Positions 33,101 to 43,922 of a stretch of 64,000 nt of DNA are shown piece by piece; the stretch's first letter is position 1, and each line of letters opens with the position of its first letter. The notes beneath the pieces are model-generated. The model was not told where the DNA came from. It was given only the letters and a program-made list of their open reading frames with translations, and did no database searches. This DNA comes from Corythucha ciliata. Taxonomy: Eukaryota > Arthropoda > Insecta > Hemiptera > Tingidae. The position numbers were made by a program, and so were the translations under genes. The stretch spans positions 54,541,253 to 54,605,252 of the forward strand of contig CM075939.1 of the NCBI GenBank assembly GCA_038030265.1, given 5' to 3'.

Positions 33101-36100
33101 TTATTCGACCAAGGATCCTCTACGGGGCCATGGTTTGGTGGAGGGCGGCGAACAAAAAGGGAAATGCAGCTAAATTAGACAGAGTGCAAAGGCTGGCCTG
33201 TCCGGCGACCCTAGGGGCGTTCAGAACGACACCAACAAGACCGATGGAGGTAATGCTAGGACTAAAACCCTTAAGCCTTGAACTGCAGGCACGGGCTATG
33301 GAAACGGCATACAGATTGGACTGCATGTCAGGGGAGGTAGGCAACGGGGGGATACGAGAACACACGCGCAAAGTGGCACCGTCCACGGTCATGAGATCGG
33401 ATCAAATGGTTAAACAAGGAGACTTTGTAAAGACGATCGTGGTCAAACTATCCCGGGAAACCGGGCAAGGGGGTGATACAGAAGAGATTAAGTGTTTTAC
33501 GGACGGTTCAAAAATTGGAACCGGGAAAGGGAAGGCGGGGTCAGGCATATACGTCCCCGGAATGGGGGTGGAAGAGAGCCTGACGTTGGGGAAATACGCG
33601 ACGGTGTTCCAGGCGGAGGTTGCGGCCATAGAGGCTTGTGCAATCGAACTGAGACGGAAAGGTGCGACAAATAAGCGAATAACGATATACTCGGACAGCC
33701 GAGCCGCCCTCGGGGCCATATCCAGGCCGGTGGTCAAGTCGGGGGCGGTGGGGAGCTGTAGAGCCAGTGTATCGGCACTGCTGACGGAGGGTAACACGGT
33801 TACATTAGGGTGGGTACCAGGTCATGCTGGCATCCCGGGGAATGAGAGAGCAGACAAGCTGGCTAAGACGGGGGCCATGACAGAATATGTCGGCCCAGAA
33901 CCGGTGGTGGGGATAGCAAGGGAAGTAGGACTCAGTGAAATTCGGGGTTGGGCGAAAGCGGAAGCCCAGGCACGATGGGAAGCAGAAAATCACTGCAGAC
34001 AAGCGAAAGAGGGCATTAAAAGGTATGATGCCAACACGACAAAGTGGCTGGTAGGGTTAGGGCGGAAGCAAACTAGAAAGATAGTAGGAATATTTACAGG
34101 GCACTTTGCAGTTCAGAGACACTTGCACATGATGGGGCTAACAGGGGACCCTACATGTGAGAGGTGTGGAGTGGAGGAAGAGACAACGGGTCATTTAGTG
34201 AGAGAGTGTGAGGGGTTTGCGGCAGCGAGGTTTGCTATATTTGGGAGGGACAGGTTGACCGACCTAGAATTTTCCAGGGCTCAAGGGGTCCGAGTACTGG
34301 ATTTTCTGGGGAGGGTGAGGAGATTTGAGGAGCCGTGCTAGCCCCTCCGAGTCCGGGACCCGTTGGGTATGACGTAGGGGCCCAATTGGTGGCCTTGGCG
34401 TCGCCGGGCTCGGCTTGGCCGGGACGGCACCCCCCCCCCCCCCCAAAGAAAAAAAAAGTCGCTACATAGTCCACGGCTTAAACTTGGAAAATCACTTTGG
34501 GGCAAAATTGCTCAGTTCATTCAGACTCATCAGGTCAAAAATGAGAGATTCGCAGCTAATTTATATAGAAAAAATCCCTAATTTGCAGCTAAATCTTAAA
34601 ATAAAACGCCAAATCATGACTAAAATGTATGTAATTTAGTAATAATATAGGAAATAATAAAAACTATTCAGCGATTCCGAAATTCCGTTTTAAAAACCCG
34701 TCGTCCGTTTAGACAGAATTTTTCTCGTCAACCGCCGCTTTCTAAGTCTGTCACGTCTGACTGTAAATCGGTCGAATTTGCAACGTTGCCGCTAATTCCC
34801 AGCTAAAATCTGGTTAAAGTGCTCATTTCGAGCTAAACTGGGAGAAAAGTGTGTTATTTAGCGGCTAAAGTTGACCATTGCCATAGTACCGATCAGCTTT
34901 CAAGCATGCTAAGGTAATGCCCTTTACCGACATTCTCGACTTCTAGCGGGCCATGCAACTACACGCGTTGGTGCCGTGCGTCTCCAAGGTTTTTGAGATG
35001 ATCCTGAATAATCAGCTTGTCGATTATCTGGACACTTCAGGGTTGCTAACCGACGCGCAGTTTGAGTTTAGGCCTGGTCGCGGGAGGATTGGTGGAGTCA
35101 CAAGGCTAATCTCTGTGTGTGTTTAATGCTTCTGGAAGGAAGGGAAAAATAACACGATTGCGTTTTTTTTTTTTACTCTGTGTGTCATGAGCTACTGAAG
35201 GACAAACTCAAATTCTATGGTTTGGACTCAACTTCGTTGGGTCGCTACTCGTATCCTACCTTGACCATCGGCTCCAGAGGGTGATCCTATTTAATGCTAA
35301 GGTCTCGGACGTGTGTCATGTCTTATTCGGTGTGCCGCAGGGCTCAGTTCTGTGGCCGATACTTTTTATTACTATTATTAATAACCTTTCGTTTTTCTTC
35401 CCTGGTTTTGGACTAACTGTCGTTTCAAACGCGGATGCCGAGCTGTGAATACAAGGAAAACTGTGTCGCTCTTGTAGAGGAATGGTGCCGGAACAACCAG
35501 CTTTGTCTGAATACCCAAAAAACCCAGCACACTAACTTCTCTATTACCAAACCGGATTGCTCTCATAATCGCCGGTGAAAACGCACGGTTTTATGATCGA
35601 TTCATCACTGGGATGGAAACCTCACATTGAATCGACGTCCAAAAAGTCGTCCAAAGCTTTTTTCAATCTTTGACGTCTCAAACTTTCTGTGACCTTGTTG
35701 TTGACCTTGCTTGTCCAGACATTTTTTGCATTTTTCCACTGCCACATTGTTTATGGAACTCAGCTCTGGGATAATTCTGTGTACGTTAGCAATGTTTTCG
35801 GCTTGCAGAAAAGAGCAGTTTGGATTCCGAGCGGACTGAGGCCTTGAGACTTCTTAAGGACCATGGCTTTATGACCGTCTACACCGTCTTCGCTTTTCAG
35901 TACCTGTGCCTTGTACAATATGTTGGTGGCGGCTTCCATTTCAGCGATATCCACTCGTATGAGACCAGAGGAAATCAACTCTTAGTTTCAGGGTCCTTCC
36001 GACTGGCCAAAACCTTTAAAAGTTTCCTCAGTATGGCGACTAAACTGTACAATACCCGGATTCATGCCCGTATGAAGCGTTTGCCCCCAAGGATTAGGCC

Positions 36101-39100
36101 GAAGCCCCGCCGAAGCACCAAAAAAACGAAAATATGTGTCACTCACTTGAGGCAAACTAGAAATAAAGTCGTGGATGTTGGCGTCTTGAGCCGCTTTTAC
36201 GATCGTCGACTCGTCCGGTTCTTGTCCCAACGACATAGCGCCGTAGGCGATATTTTCACGAATCGATTTATCGAACAATGTAGGCTCCTGAGTGACGAGC
36301 CCCAGATGATTTCTCAAATGATTGACGTTTATGTCACGTATCTCTATACCGTCGATAAACTTTGGGGCGCAAAACGGAAGAAACAGAATGTGTGTGTGAT
36401 GGGGGGGGGGGGGTGTTAAAAGCTCAACTTCGTGTATGGAACTTAATATTAGTGATCTTACAATGCTTCCTTTCGTCGGCGAATAGAAACGTTCGAGCAT
36501 TCCAATTATGGTGGATTTACCACAACCGGATCCACCGACCAGAGCAACGGTCTGACCGGCCTCAACCGTTAAATTTAATCCTTTTAAAACCAAATGAGAC
36601 GGTCTGGTGGGATAGGAAAAGTAAACGTTTGTAAACTCGATTTTCCCTTTGATTGCCTGCGTTTAAAAATTATTTAGCATAATTGAACGGGCCTAGAAGG
36701 AGGCAAAGTCCTACCGGTTTTCGCCCTGACTTTGAATAAGGGTCTAATTCCTTGGGAATGTTCATCACTTTAAACGTTTCAGCCACAGCGATTTTACACC
36801 GTCCGAAATCTTGGAAGTATACAGTAGAAGTTCCAATTGTTGAAACTCCAGAAACTATGGCGCTAATTGAACTGAACAAAATCAAAATTTCAAACTAATT
36901 ATTAATACATCAAACAAGGTGTTGTTACTCACGCGTATAATCCTCTGACGGTGAAGCCGAGATTACGAGCGATAATGACGCCACCAATCCAATAGCAACC
37001 GCCGTAGGCGACCAATGGGAAGCAACAGCTAATGCCGTACGTAATACCGAACATTAGAATTCCTTTTTTCTCCTGCGCCTGCTCGGCTTTGAGTCGATTA
37101 CCAAACTTTTGAACCATATAGTCTTGAAGGCAGAGAAACTGAACAGTTTTGACGTTTTCGAAACATTCGGAGGCGAGCTTTAAATAAAAAAAAATTTTTT
37201 GGAGATAATTTTGAGCGTAACTAGGCCAATTCACAAACCTTAGTGGCCTTTCTAGTAGCCTCATCTTCTAGTCCGTACGTTTTAATACTTAATTTTGCCT
37301 GATTATAGTTAGCGTACAAAACAAATGGAAGTAGCACGGTTATAAATACAGCTACAGGCCAGACAAGAATATATGACATGAGAAGAGCGACGACAATGGT
37401 CACGATGCTGTAGAATATAAGTCCCACTCGCATCCCAGCCACCTGTGAATGATGGAACACCGTAGAGTCCACCGTATTTGAGTTTCAAGACACTTACGGC
37501 TTTTATTTGAGGTGGATTAAGGGCGAGAGAATTGACCAGTGCAATGGGTGAGGTATTGTCCTGGTCGAAATATCCCATGCTTTGCGACAATATGTTGACG
37601 AACATTTTATTTCGGATTCCTTCGATCATGTCTTCGGTACTGAACGCTGCCATTAGGGTCTGTTTGAAACACGGAACAAATTAACGCGATGAACCCGAAC
37701 TTATGCAGTGCTGAGAACTTACTGCGAAAGCAGCGCAAAAGCCCGCAACGACCGCCAGAATGATTAGATATGTAATTAGGGTAAAGAAATTAGCTTTGAC
37801 GTGATCGATCGGATAGGCGCATATCTGAAATTGTGAAGCTTTAAACCTATTAAACTTCAGTCACCACTTTATTTCGTGATAAAACCTGAACTATAGCTCC
37901 GTAAATTAACGAAAAAACGGGGTAATTCAACCCAAGGATTACGCACAATGAAAATCCGGCAAAAGTCATCCACGGTGTGCCAAGGTGCAACAGTTGAAAT
38001 ATTGAAAACTGTGTGTTAGCCTGTAAAGATTGTTCAAAATAAGAAAGGAGGGTGGTTCCCGACAAATTTTGTGTTGGTACTTCATTGTTGTCTACGTCAT
38101 TCAATCGTGAGGACTGAGCATGTACGTTACTGATTCTACGCATGCTGGACCTTTGCCTAAAAACAATTGAGGGTTGGAGGAGCTTACAAGATAAAATGTT
38201 TGATGGAAAGGTGGGGAAATACTCACATTGCGTCGAGGGGGGTTAAATTTTGCATTATTTTGTGCCTGCAAATACGTTTTTTAAATAAAAATATTCAGAT
38301 CCTGTCACGACAATTTGTTTTGTTTGTTTGTTTTTACTCGTTCCCTTTATCGCCCTCACGAAGTATCCTCTGACGTTCAACGAGGCGAAAATAGGTCCCC
38401 TCCCTAGCCATGAGCTCATCGTGAGTCCCCTGCTCAACCACCTGCCCCGTGCGCATCACAAAAATAGTGTCGGCCTGTCGAATTGTACTGAGCCTGTGTG
38501 CAACGATGACTGTCGTGCGGCCCTGCATTGCGTTCTCCAGTGCCGCCTGAACGAGTGTCTCACTTTGATTGTCCAAAGCGGATGTGGCCTCGTCAAGGAG
38601 TAGAATTCTCGGGTTGCGGACAAGAGCTCGAGCGATGGCGATTCGCTGTTTCTGTCCACCGGAGAGCATAGTACCACGCTCACCGACTACTGTTTGATAG
38701 CCCTGAAAACAAAGGAGGGGGATTCAAATCCTAATTTGCTAGATACGCGAGTGTGATTTTAAATTTGCTCGTGGAAACCGCAATAATAGCTCAATAACTA
38801 AAAAATTACTTAATTTCTAATACGCTGCACACTTAAGGATTAGAACCCCCACCCCTTAGAAAATTCAACAATCATGACAATTATCCGGAAGCTTCTTGGT
38901 TTGGTCGTGTGTGGATAACGCTATCGACCAGCCAGTGTTAATTGGTTGCATGTTCAGTGAAAGAAGCGTGACAAATAAAAGTTCAAACGTTTACACGATC
39001 ACTCACGTTAGCCAGTGACTTGATGAATTGATGCGCGTTGGCCTTTTTCGCCGCCTCTTCAATTTCTTCAAACGTCGCGTCAGGATTTCCAAATCGAATG

Positions 39101-40981
39101 TTGTCCTCAAGTGTCACGTCAAACAGGACCGGCTCTTGCGAGACGACTCCGATTGTTTTTCTCAGCCCGTTAACGTTCATTTCTTTGATGTCGTGACCGT
39201 CAATTTCCACTCGACCCGACAGTGGGTCGTAGAATCGGAGTAACATACTTATGACGGTGCTTTTTCCTGACCCGCTTGAACCAACGAGTGCCACAACTTT
39301 ACCCTCGGGTATGCTCAGGTTGAGACCACAAAGAACCTATCGCAATATTTTGATATAAATGACATCGAGGTCATCCAGTGAGTGTTTACCATTGCATGGG
39401 GCCTAGTTGGATACGCGAAGTAAACATTTTTAAACTCAATACTTCCCCTAAGGTCGGATATAATCAGTCCAGTCTTTGCGTAGGGGTCTGCCTCAGGCTG
39501 TGAGTCGATCGTGTCAAACAGATTAGAGCACGATGAAAATGCGGCCGCAATATCACCGACGATGGACAAAGAAGTTCCGATTGAAGATGTCCCAGACACG
39601 ACACTCATGAGAACCTGTACGATATAATACGATTACGGACAATCATTAAAAGAGTTATTAGCGTACAATAAACATTGTCCGGGGCGTGATAATGAAAGTT
39701 TCAATTAAAACACCGGCGTAGGCGAGGACGGCGGCGTATATGAGATGTGTAAATCCGTGACAAACGTAAAGGCAAACGGATAAAACGTAATATTTCTTTC
39801 TTGCAGCTATTTTCCCCTCCCTTATAGCTTTGGCGAACCGCTGGATTTCTATTCGTTGATTTCCAAACGAGCACACTACCCTGAGGGAAGACAACACCTC
39901 AGAGGCAATGCCACCGGCTACGCCGTACCTCAATTGTTCCCTAAGTGCAGTTTCTGCTCCAATCTAAACGGAAACGGTGTGGACGTAAGTGACCCATTAA
40001 AAATACTCCAAGAATCAATGCACAAAAACGGATTGAATACCTTTCCATTCCAGGCCGATGCAACCAAAACCAGTGCCCCACCCGCTAAGGCAATCAAAGA
40101 CAACGGCCAACTCCGCCAGAAACCTACTGCGAGCCCAGCAATCAGAAACCCCAACGAGTAAAGAAACAGCGGTACTTTGGCGCCTAAGCCATTTTTCACG
40201 CGTTCAGCATCACTAATACAAAGCTCGTTACAAATTCATCAACCACCACGAGTCATATGTGAGAGGGTATGGTGGGGGAGGGGTAAAACTCACTCAACAA
40301 GCCGTGTCGACAGATCGCAATCCTCTTCCAAGCTGTCATACCAAGAAATGTCTTGGCGAATTGCCTGGGCGAAGAACACCTGCCTTAGCCTCAATGTCAT
40401 GTTCATGTTGACTAATTCCCAGCAGGTCATTTGAATAAATCCAAGGACAAAGGAGATGATGGCCGCGTATAGATAGATGGGGCACAAAGACCAGATGGTG
40501 TCGAGAAAGGACGGTTTCTGTTTGCTAATTTCATCTCTGTAAAAATTAGTTTCTCTTTATTAATAGCGTTTTCCATTTGCATGAAATTCCGCTCTGAAGC
40601 CGAGCACTTCCACTCGTCTTCTCCGCATTATGTCATACGGTTACGGATAAGACGGGTGGAAATACTCGGCTCCAGAGCGGAATTTTATGTAAAAGGAAAA
40701 CGTCATAAGCTTCCAAAAAGCGAGCATATTATCATACGTTGAATTAAATAGTGAAGCGTACGAATTCCCGAATAAATCCTGTTGAAAAAGTGTAAAATAA
40801 AATAAATCTCAGCAAACAAGAAATCAATCGAGCTCAAACTCACGTGTTTTTCGTGTTCGATGAATCCCTCAACGAGGTCTCCAAAAACCAGAGCACAAAG
40901 TGGTTGAATTATACCGTTGACCACCGCCGCAATGCTTCCAATCACCATGAGAATGACCTCGGTCTTTGTATTGTACACACT
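26747..40981 (-). CDS. ABCB full transporter (P-glycoprotein type), 19 exons
   Basis: ATP-driven plasma-membrane exporter of the MDR/ABCB class. Exons, 5' to 3': 40981-40844, 40778-40738, 40536-40294, 40212-40041, 39963-39667, 39614-39390, 39336-39007, 38702-38338, 38265-38227, 38156-37886, 37824-37723, 37659-37498, 37442-37239, 37177-36933, 36871-36715, 36656-36462, 36359-36147, 27179-27033, 26935-26747. All have AG/GT borders and compatible phases, and total 1,244 codons plus TAA with no frameshift or stop. The order is TMD1-NBD1-linker-TMD2-NBD2, as in eukaryotic full transporters of about 1,280 residues, so only the cytoplasmic N-terminal exon(s) are missing. The gene looks functional although one intron holds 9 kb of transposons. 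Confidence 0.93.
26988..27010. repeat. (CA)n microsatellite in the last ABCB intron
   Basis: Alternating AC repeats with one break, about 20 bases upstream (plus sense) of the donor of exon 27179-27033. Confidence 0.8.
27420..29288 (-). repeat. Family B ~29-bp array, interrupted
   Basis: Units of GCTAATTCGCGGCTAAAATT followed by GAGAAAAAC type recur at 27420-27700, 28080-28410 and 28860-29288. The stretch 27700-28060 is less regular and includes GGGGCGTCAATGGGCAG, which resembles a family B hAT terminus. The MITE at 28414 and the LINE at 29303 both inserted into unit sequence. Confidence 0.65.
28414..28850. mobile_element. Foldback MITE with 9-bp target duplication (437 bp)
   Basis: Inverted arms of about 100 bp begin ATGCACGTG, continue through GGCGGCACACATATCACTAA, and include repeated GTTTGTTTAGCCC. 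The element is flanked by CTAATTCTC on both sides (28405-28413, 28851-28859), a perfect 9-bp duplication characteristic of Mutator-like (MULE) transposition. An inner inverted repeat around ATACATCATG forms a second hairpin. No coding capacity. Confidence 0.8.
29304..29334. other. 31-bp palindrome at the LINE 5' terminus
   Basis: Arms ACGTTATCAGGTTAC and GTAACCTGATAACGT around a single central G, beginning one base after the target duplication. In RNA this is a stable hairpin at the very 5' end. Confidence 0.8.
29540..30805 (+). pseudogene. LINE ORF1, frameshifted
   Basis: Starts at ATG 29540 ([16 protein letters not shown]). A frame change near 29736 leads into an Arg/Glu-rich stretch ([17 protein letters not shown]), another near 29.95-30.0 kb leads to [17 protein letters not shown] and [17 protein letters not shown] (resembling DUF4780-type ORF1 domains of some LINEs, tentative), and a break after 30457 precedes the acidic tail to 30805. 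No CCHC knuckle is seen in ORF1. Three lesions mean it is no longer translated whole. Confidence 0.7.
30806..34341 (+). pseudogene. LINE ORF2: endonuclease-RT-RNase H, one frame break
   Basis: The first frame (30806-32917) has endonuclease motifs ([48 protein letters not shown]) and RT motifs ([52 protein letters not shown]). A stop at 32917 and small deletion near 32900 shift to the second frame (to 34341): [18 protein letters not shown], RNase H ([46 protein letters not shown]) and a terminal [18 protein letters not shown]. The RNase H domain places it in the I/LOA group rather than typical Jockey. One lesion appears to inactivate it. Confidence 0.9.
34470..34870 (-). repeat. Family B array remnant beyond the LINE
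   Basis: Units such as CTAATTTGCAGCTAAATCTT and GTGCTCATTTCGAGCTAAAC continue the array broken at 29289 by the LINE. The stretch 34665-34795 is not unit-like and may be a further small insertion. Confidence 0.55.
34900..36120 (+). pseudogene. Old CR1/Jockey-like LINE remnant
   Basis: Degenerate plus-strand [36 protein letters not shown], then [16 protein letters not shown], with stops and frameshifts between, and a C-terminal segment ([36 protein letters not shown]) like the tails of non-LTR RT proteins. It ends within about 30 bp of the ABCB splice donor at 36146. Confidence 0.75.
36147..36656 (-). CDS. ABCB exons: NBD2 first half
   Basis: Exon 36656-36462 carries [11 protein letters not shown] (A-loop Tyr) and Walker [13 protein letters not shown]. 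Exon 36359-36147 carries the Q-loop [11 protein letters not shown] and ends at FISSLPQ with donor GTGAGT. The signature half of NBD2 lies 8,967 bp away, across the transposon-filled intron. Confidence 0.93.
36715..38265 (-). CDS. ABCB exons: linker and transmembrane domain 2
   Basis: A 39-nt exon (38265-38227) and the start of 38156-37886 encode a polar linker ([20 protein letters not shown]). TMD2 follows with [20 protein letters not shown] (TM7), [20 protein letters not shown] (TM8), [20 protein letters not shown] and [20 protein letters not shown]. The coupling-helix region [20 protein letters not shown] matches the FD motif of MDR proteins. Confidence 0.9.
38338..39336 (-). CDS. ABCB exons: nucleotide-binding domain 1
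   Basis: Exon 39336-39007 has Walker A ([12 protein letters not shown]) and the Q-loop ([11 protein letters not shown]). Exon 38702-38338 has the signature [15 protein letters not shown], Walker [13 protein letters not shown] and the H-loop IVAHRLST. All catalytic residues are intact, including Walker B Glu and the H-loop His. The intron between falls just before [10 protein letters not shown]. Confidence 0.95.
39390..40981 (-). CDS. ABCB exons: transmembrane domain 1
   Basis: Exons 40981-40844 to 39614-39390. The first seen exon encodes TM1 ([20 protein letters not shown]). Others carry [20 protein letters not shown] (TM2), [20 protein letters not shown] (the intracellular helix typical of MDR proteins), [20 protein letters not shown] (TM3/4) and [21 protein letters not shown] 41-nt micro-exon (40778-40738) is required to keep frame between TM1 and TM2, where vertebrate P-gp has its glycosylated loop. 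Confidence 0.9.
40563..40706. mobile_element. 144-bp hairpin MITE, copy 1 (ABCB intron)
   Basis: Inverted arms ATAGCGTTTTCCATTTGCAT and the matching GGAAAACGTCAT end, with inner CGAGCACTTCCACTCGTCTT pairing to GACGGGTGGAAATACTCGGC. A second copy of the same length is at 43923. It lies in the intron next to the 41-nt exon. Confidence 0.75.
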
Positions 40982-42734
40982 CTGAACAACGATGAAAATG
41001 TTAATTATTAATTACCCCCTTCCCTCACAAACTCCTAACCAAGTTTGGAAGCGAATCAAATATCAGTCTACTTAATCTTATTATTACAGAACAGCAATCG
41101 GTCGGTTTATTAACGTTTTTTCTATATTAAGCGCATATTATGCCAACCGAGACTGATGACAATAAGTAGGAATTATATTAATTTTAAATCTTTCAAGGAC
41201 CTAATTATTGCATCTATAGCGTAATCATTCCTTGTGGCAATCAGCTATGATATTAGTTGAGTCGAAGGGAAATAATAAGGGAGCAATACCCCCCCTCGCA
41301 CCTGGCATGCCCTCATTTGAGATGGGGTGGGGGTAGAATGTGAGTGCCTTACCACGTAGTTAATTTTCAATAACGTGAGGGAAACCCTTCGAACCCCGTC
41401 CCGCCAGGGGTACGTGATCAAGTACATCCTGGCTGTAGTGTAAAGTGATGAATACAGCGTGAGATTTGGGAATTCCTATACAGTTTATACCTGTTGCACC
41501 AAGCCGATTACAATAGTCAAAGGGCCTAATTATCGCTTTGAAATCTGGCTAACCATATTTTGCGGTGATTTCCAAAGTTTTATCGCTTATCAATCACTTC
41601 CAAGGACTCGAGTCTCAGTACCAAAAGGCTACAGATTAGTGTGTTTTTCCAACTAAATTTCTTCCTCTAGAATCAAACCCCTTGATTTCCGGGATGATTC
41701 TCCCTTTGTTATTGAGATTCTGAGCGAAATTATCATCACCAAGACCACAACGGCCATTTTTTAAGGAAAGTCGCTGGTTACCAAATTCAGCAGAGCTCGA
41801 TTTATCTGAAGTGTTCAGTCCCTTCAAGTGCTAAAACGTCATTCTGTCAGTTGCTTTATTGTATATAGCTGTCTGAATAGGCCGTTTCTCATCCATACGA
41901 CCAGACTTCACTGCAATGCTTCGCCAGTATTGAATGAAGGAAGAGAGCCCGTATCCAATATTCATATAGTACACCGATTCTTCGATTTCATCAACGCGTA
42001 ATCAATCACCAATCGATCTGCCATATTAAGAGGCACTATAGCGCTCACTTAGTTATATGGAGAGCAGGCCGTTGCCTGCTACATTTTTTTGTCAATTCAG
42101 CATTGTCTGAGTGGTGCAATAACCGCGTCTGAATCGAATTGAAACATTTTTTAAAAAATCGCCTTCTTACACCCCTGGGCGGAACTAATTCTAAATCGAG
42201 ACTGATTCTCAAGAGTCACAAATCGTTTTTAATCCGGGGGGGGAGGGGGTGAGTGTGCCCCTCCCGCACTGGGTCCGCGCCTGTGTGTGGCCCCTGAAAA
42301 CGTGCGCACAAGAGGCCAAAAAAGGTGACATTACTATGAGAACCCTTTAAATGGCTCTTCTGATAGAAAACGCGTCTCGATTTTCACATTTTCCGGGTTT
42401 AAGAAACCTCCAAGATTTTACGCGGTTCGTTTAATTTTTATCTTCCGGGCATAGACTGAACTGCCCGTTCTCAAGTCAAATGTAGAAAATCGAGAGGCCG
42501 TAGTTGACGGTGGCGCACTGCGGGATTCCCTTGAAGTAAGAGGGTAATGTTGTGAAACGGTGACTTTTGGAAAGGGGTCGAAGGGGTCTCTCTTCACTCC
42601 GTCTTCTTCTTTTTTTTTGTCAAGAACCGAGGAGACGCGAAAAGTTCCACACGCTAGGCATGGAGTAAAAATCCGGCAACGCTCAATTCTGAAGGCCACC
42701 ATTCTTCATTTGATTTCGCTTACAGTGAGACTCG
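40982..42734. other. Upstream of the first seen ABCB exon; no exon recognised
   Basis: The ABCB N-terminal coding exon(s) and promoter should lie here or further right. No frame with typical P-gp N-terminal sequence ending in a suitable donor was recognised. A lone hAT-like terminus (TGGGTCCGCGCCTG, ending about 42284) follows a G-run/C-run hairpin. Confidence 0.4.
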
Positions 42735-43141
42735 CAGTGGCGGATCCACGTGGGGGGGTGGTCAGAACCCCCCCCCCCAAGGTCATAATAATAATAATAA
42801 ATAAGAAATAAATACAAAAAATGAAAAATAGAGGTAAGAAAATGAATAAAATTAGTAAATTAAGTGTGAAAGAGCGAATCGACAGTAATCACATCAGTAC
42901 AAACACTACAAAAGCAGCGGGAAAATTCATAAGAAACTCAGGGTGGGTAAAGGACCTCCCTCTCCCGCCGAAGATTTTGATTTCATTCTTCCGAGAAAAG
43001 AAACACGAAAAATCAGGAAAAGTGGCTCCTATATTTTTCACTGGAGGTGTAAAATCTCCCCCACCCCTCTCTCGTTCCAGGGAGTTGATAACTTTTGCTT
43101 CGACGCCCCCCCCCCCTGGTAAAATGCTGGATCCGCCACTA
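42735..43141. mobile_element. hAT-like MITE, family A termini (407 bp)
   Basis: Starts CAGTGGCGGATCCA and ends TGGATCCGCCACTA (13 of 14 TIR positions), flanked by GAGACTCG on both sides (42727-42734, 43142-43149), a perfect 8-bp duplication. G/C runs sit just inside each terminus. It lacks the ~31-bp array, so the ends are mobile without it. Confidence 0.85.
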
Positions 43142-43149
43142 GAGACTCG

Positions 43150-43922
43150 GAAAAAGGAGTGCACTTTTTCAAACACAAAATATAAGCGTCCTGGTAAACA
43201 CAATATTAATTTATAGGTACTCCATGAAATTTTAAAAATCCAAGACATATTATGCAATGTTGACATGAGGTTGCCAGATCACCGGTTTTTGCCAGGAGTC
43301 TGCGGGACCTGTGACCCGTTCTCCGATCTGGCCGAAAATATTTCCGGGCCAAAAAATCTGTCGCATTTATTGGGAAAGTAACAACAAATCTCTACCTATT
43401 ATTTTCATTTTTATCTCTTGGTAGACAGATGCTGCTATTGCAAGGGCAAGGGCCAGCTTTAACCGGAAAAGGTTCAAACTACAATAAAGTCCCGACCATA
43501 ATCATGTTTCGACCATGAGAAAGTTCCGACCAAATAACTGCCCCTCCTCGGCCCTTCCGCATGCCAAGAAAATAAAATTTTCCCTCAGACTCACTTGATC
43601 CAGCAAATTACAATTTAAATTCTGCAATCAAAACGTCTGGTTTTCCATTCAAAACGTTGACCCCCCCCCCCACCCACAGGGTGTCCCTGTGCATATTCCT
43701 TGACTGCCCTCTGGGATATTCTCAGATTGCCCTCATGGGATATTCCCAAGGAAGTTGAGCCGGCTCCACACATGTGGCTCTCGGCGAGTAACGAACAAAA
43801 CATTTTCCAATTTTCGGTTGGTCGGTTTTTTGGCAATGCTAGAAATTGATTAGTACTTTGCTCGTTATTTGGCAAACACCGCATGTGCGATGCCTGTGGT
43901 GGAAATCTCAATGAGGCCTCTC
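43150..43922. other. No gene recognised
   Basis: Mixed sequence with a C run at 43660-43671. Frames are short and lack domains. Confidence 0.4.

Larger units (their letters stand above)
29303..34455 (+). mobile_element. I/LOA-like LINE, nearly complete, 14-bp target duplication
   Basis: Flanked by AAGTCGCTACATAG at 29289-29302 and 34456-34469. It has a 5' UTR opening with a 31-bp palindrome, ORF1 (frameshifted), ORF2 with endonuclease, RT, RNase H and a terminal CCHC motif, and a short A-rich 3' end (34444-34457). About 5.15 kb, GC-richer than its surroundings. It is antisense to the ABCB gene in whose intron it lies. The intact duplication suggests fairly recent insertion. Confidence 0.9.
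27180..36146 (-). other. 9-kb intron of ABCB holding nested mobile elements
   Basis: Donor GTGAGT at 36146-36141, acceptor AG at 27181-27180. Contents from low to high coordinate: family B arrays (27.4-29.3 kb), a foldback MITE (28414-28850), an I/LOA-like LINE (29303-34455, opposite strand to the gene), a further array (34.47-34.87 kb) and an old LINE remnant (34.9-36.1 kb). Confidence 0.85.

Noticed and set aside
34665..34795. Possible small hAT element starting CAGCGATTCCG
   Set aside because: The ends do not match well as inverted repeats and no 8-bp duplication was found.
35820..36419. 199-codon plus-strand frame
   Set aside because: Its first half is the LINE remnant tail, but the second half is antisense to ABCB NBD2 exons, so it is not a single gene.
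41636..41827. Minus-strand frame starting MKGLNTSDKSSSAEFGN as the ABCB N-terminal exon
   Set aside because: It is Lys/Gly/Asn-rich like some P-gp N-termini, but it has no good donor and no FxLFR-type motif before TM1.
42560..43216. Plus-strand frames over the hAT-like MITE
   Set aside because: They cross element borders and homopolymer runs, with no protein similarity recognised.
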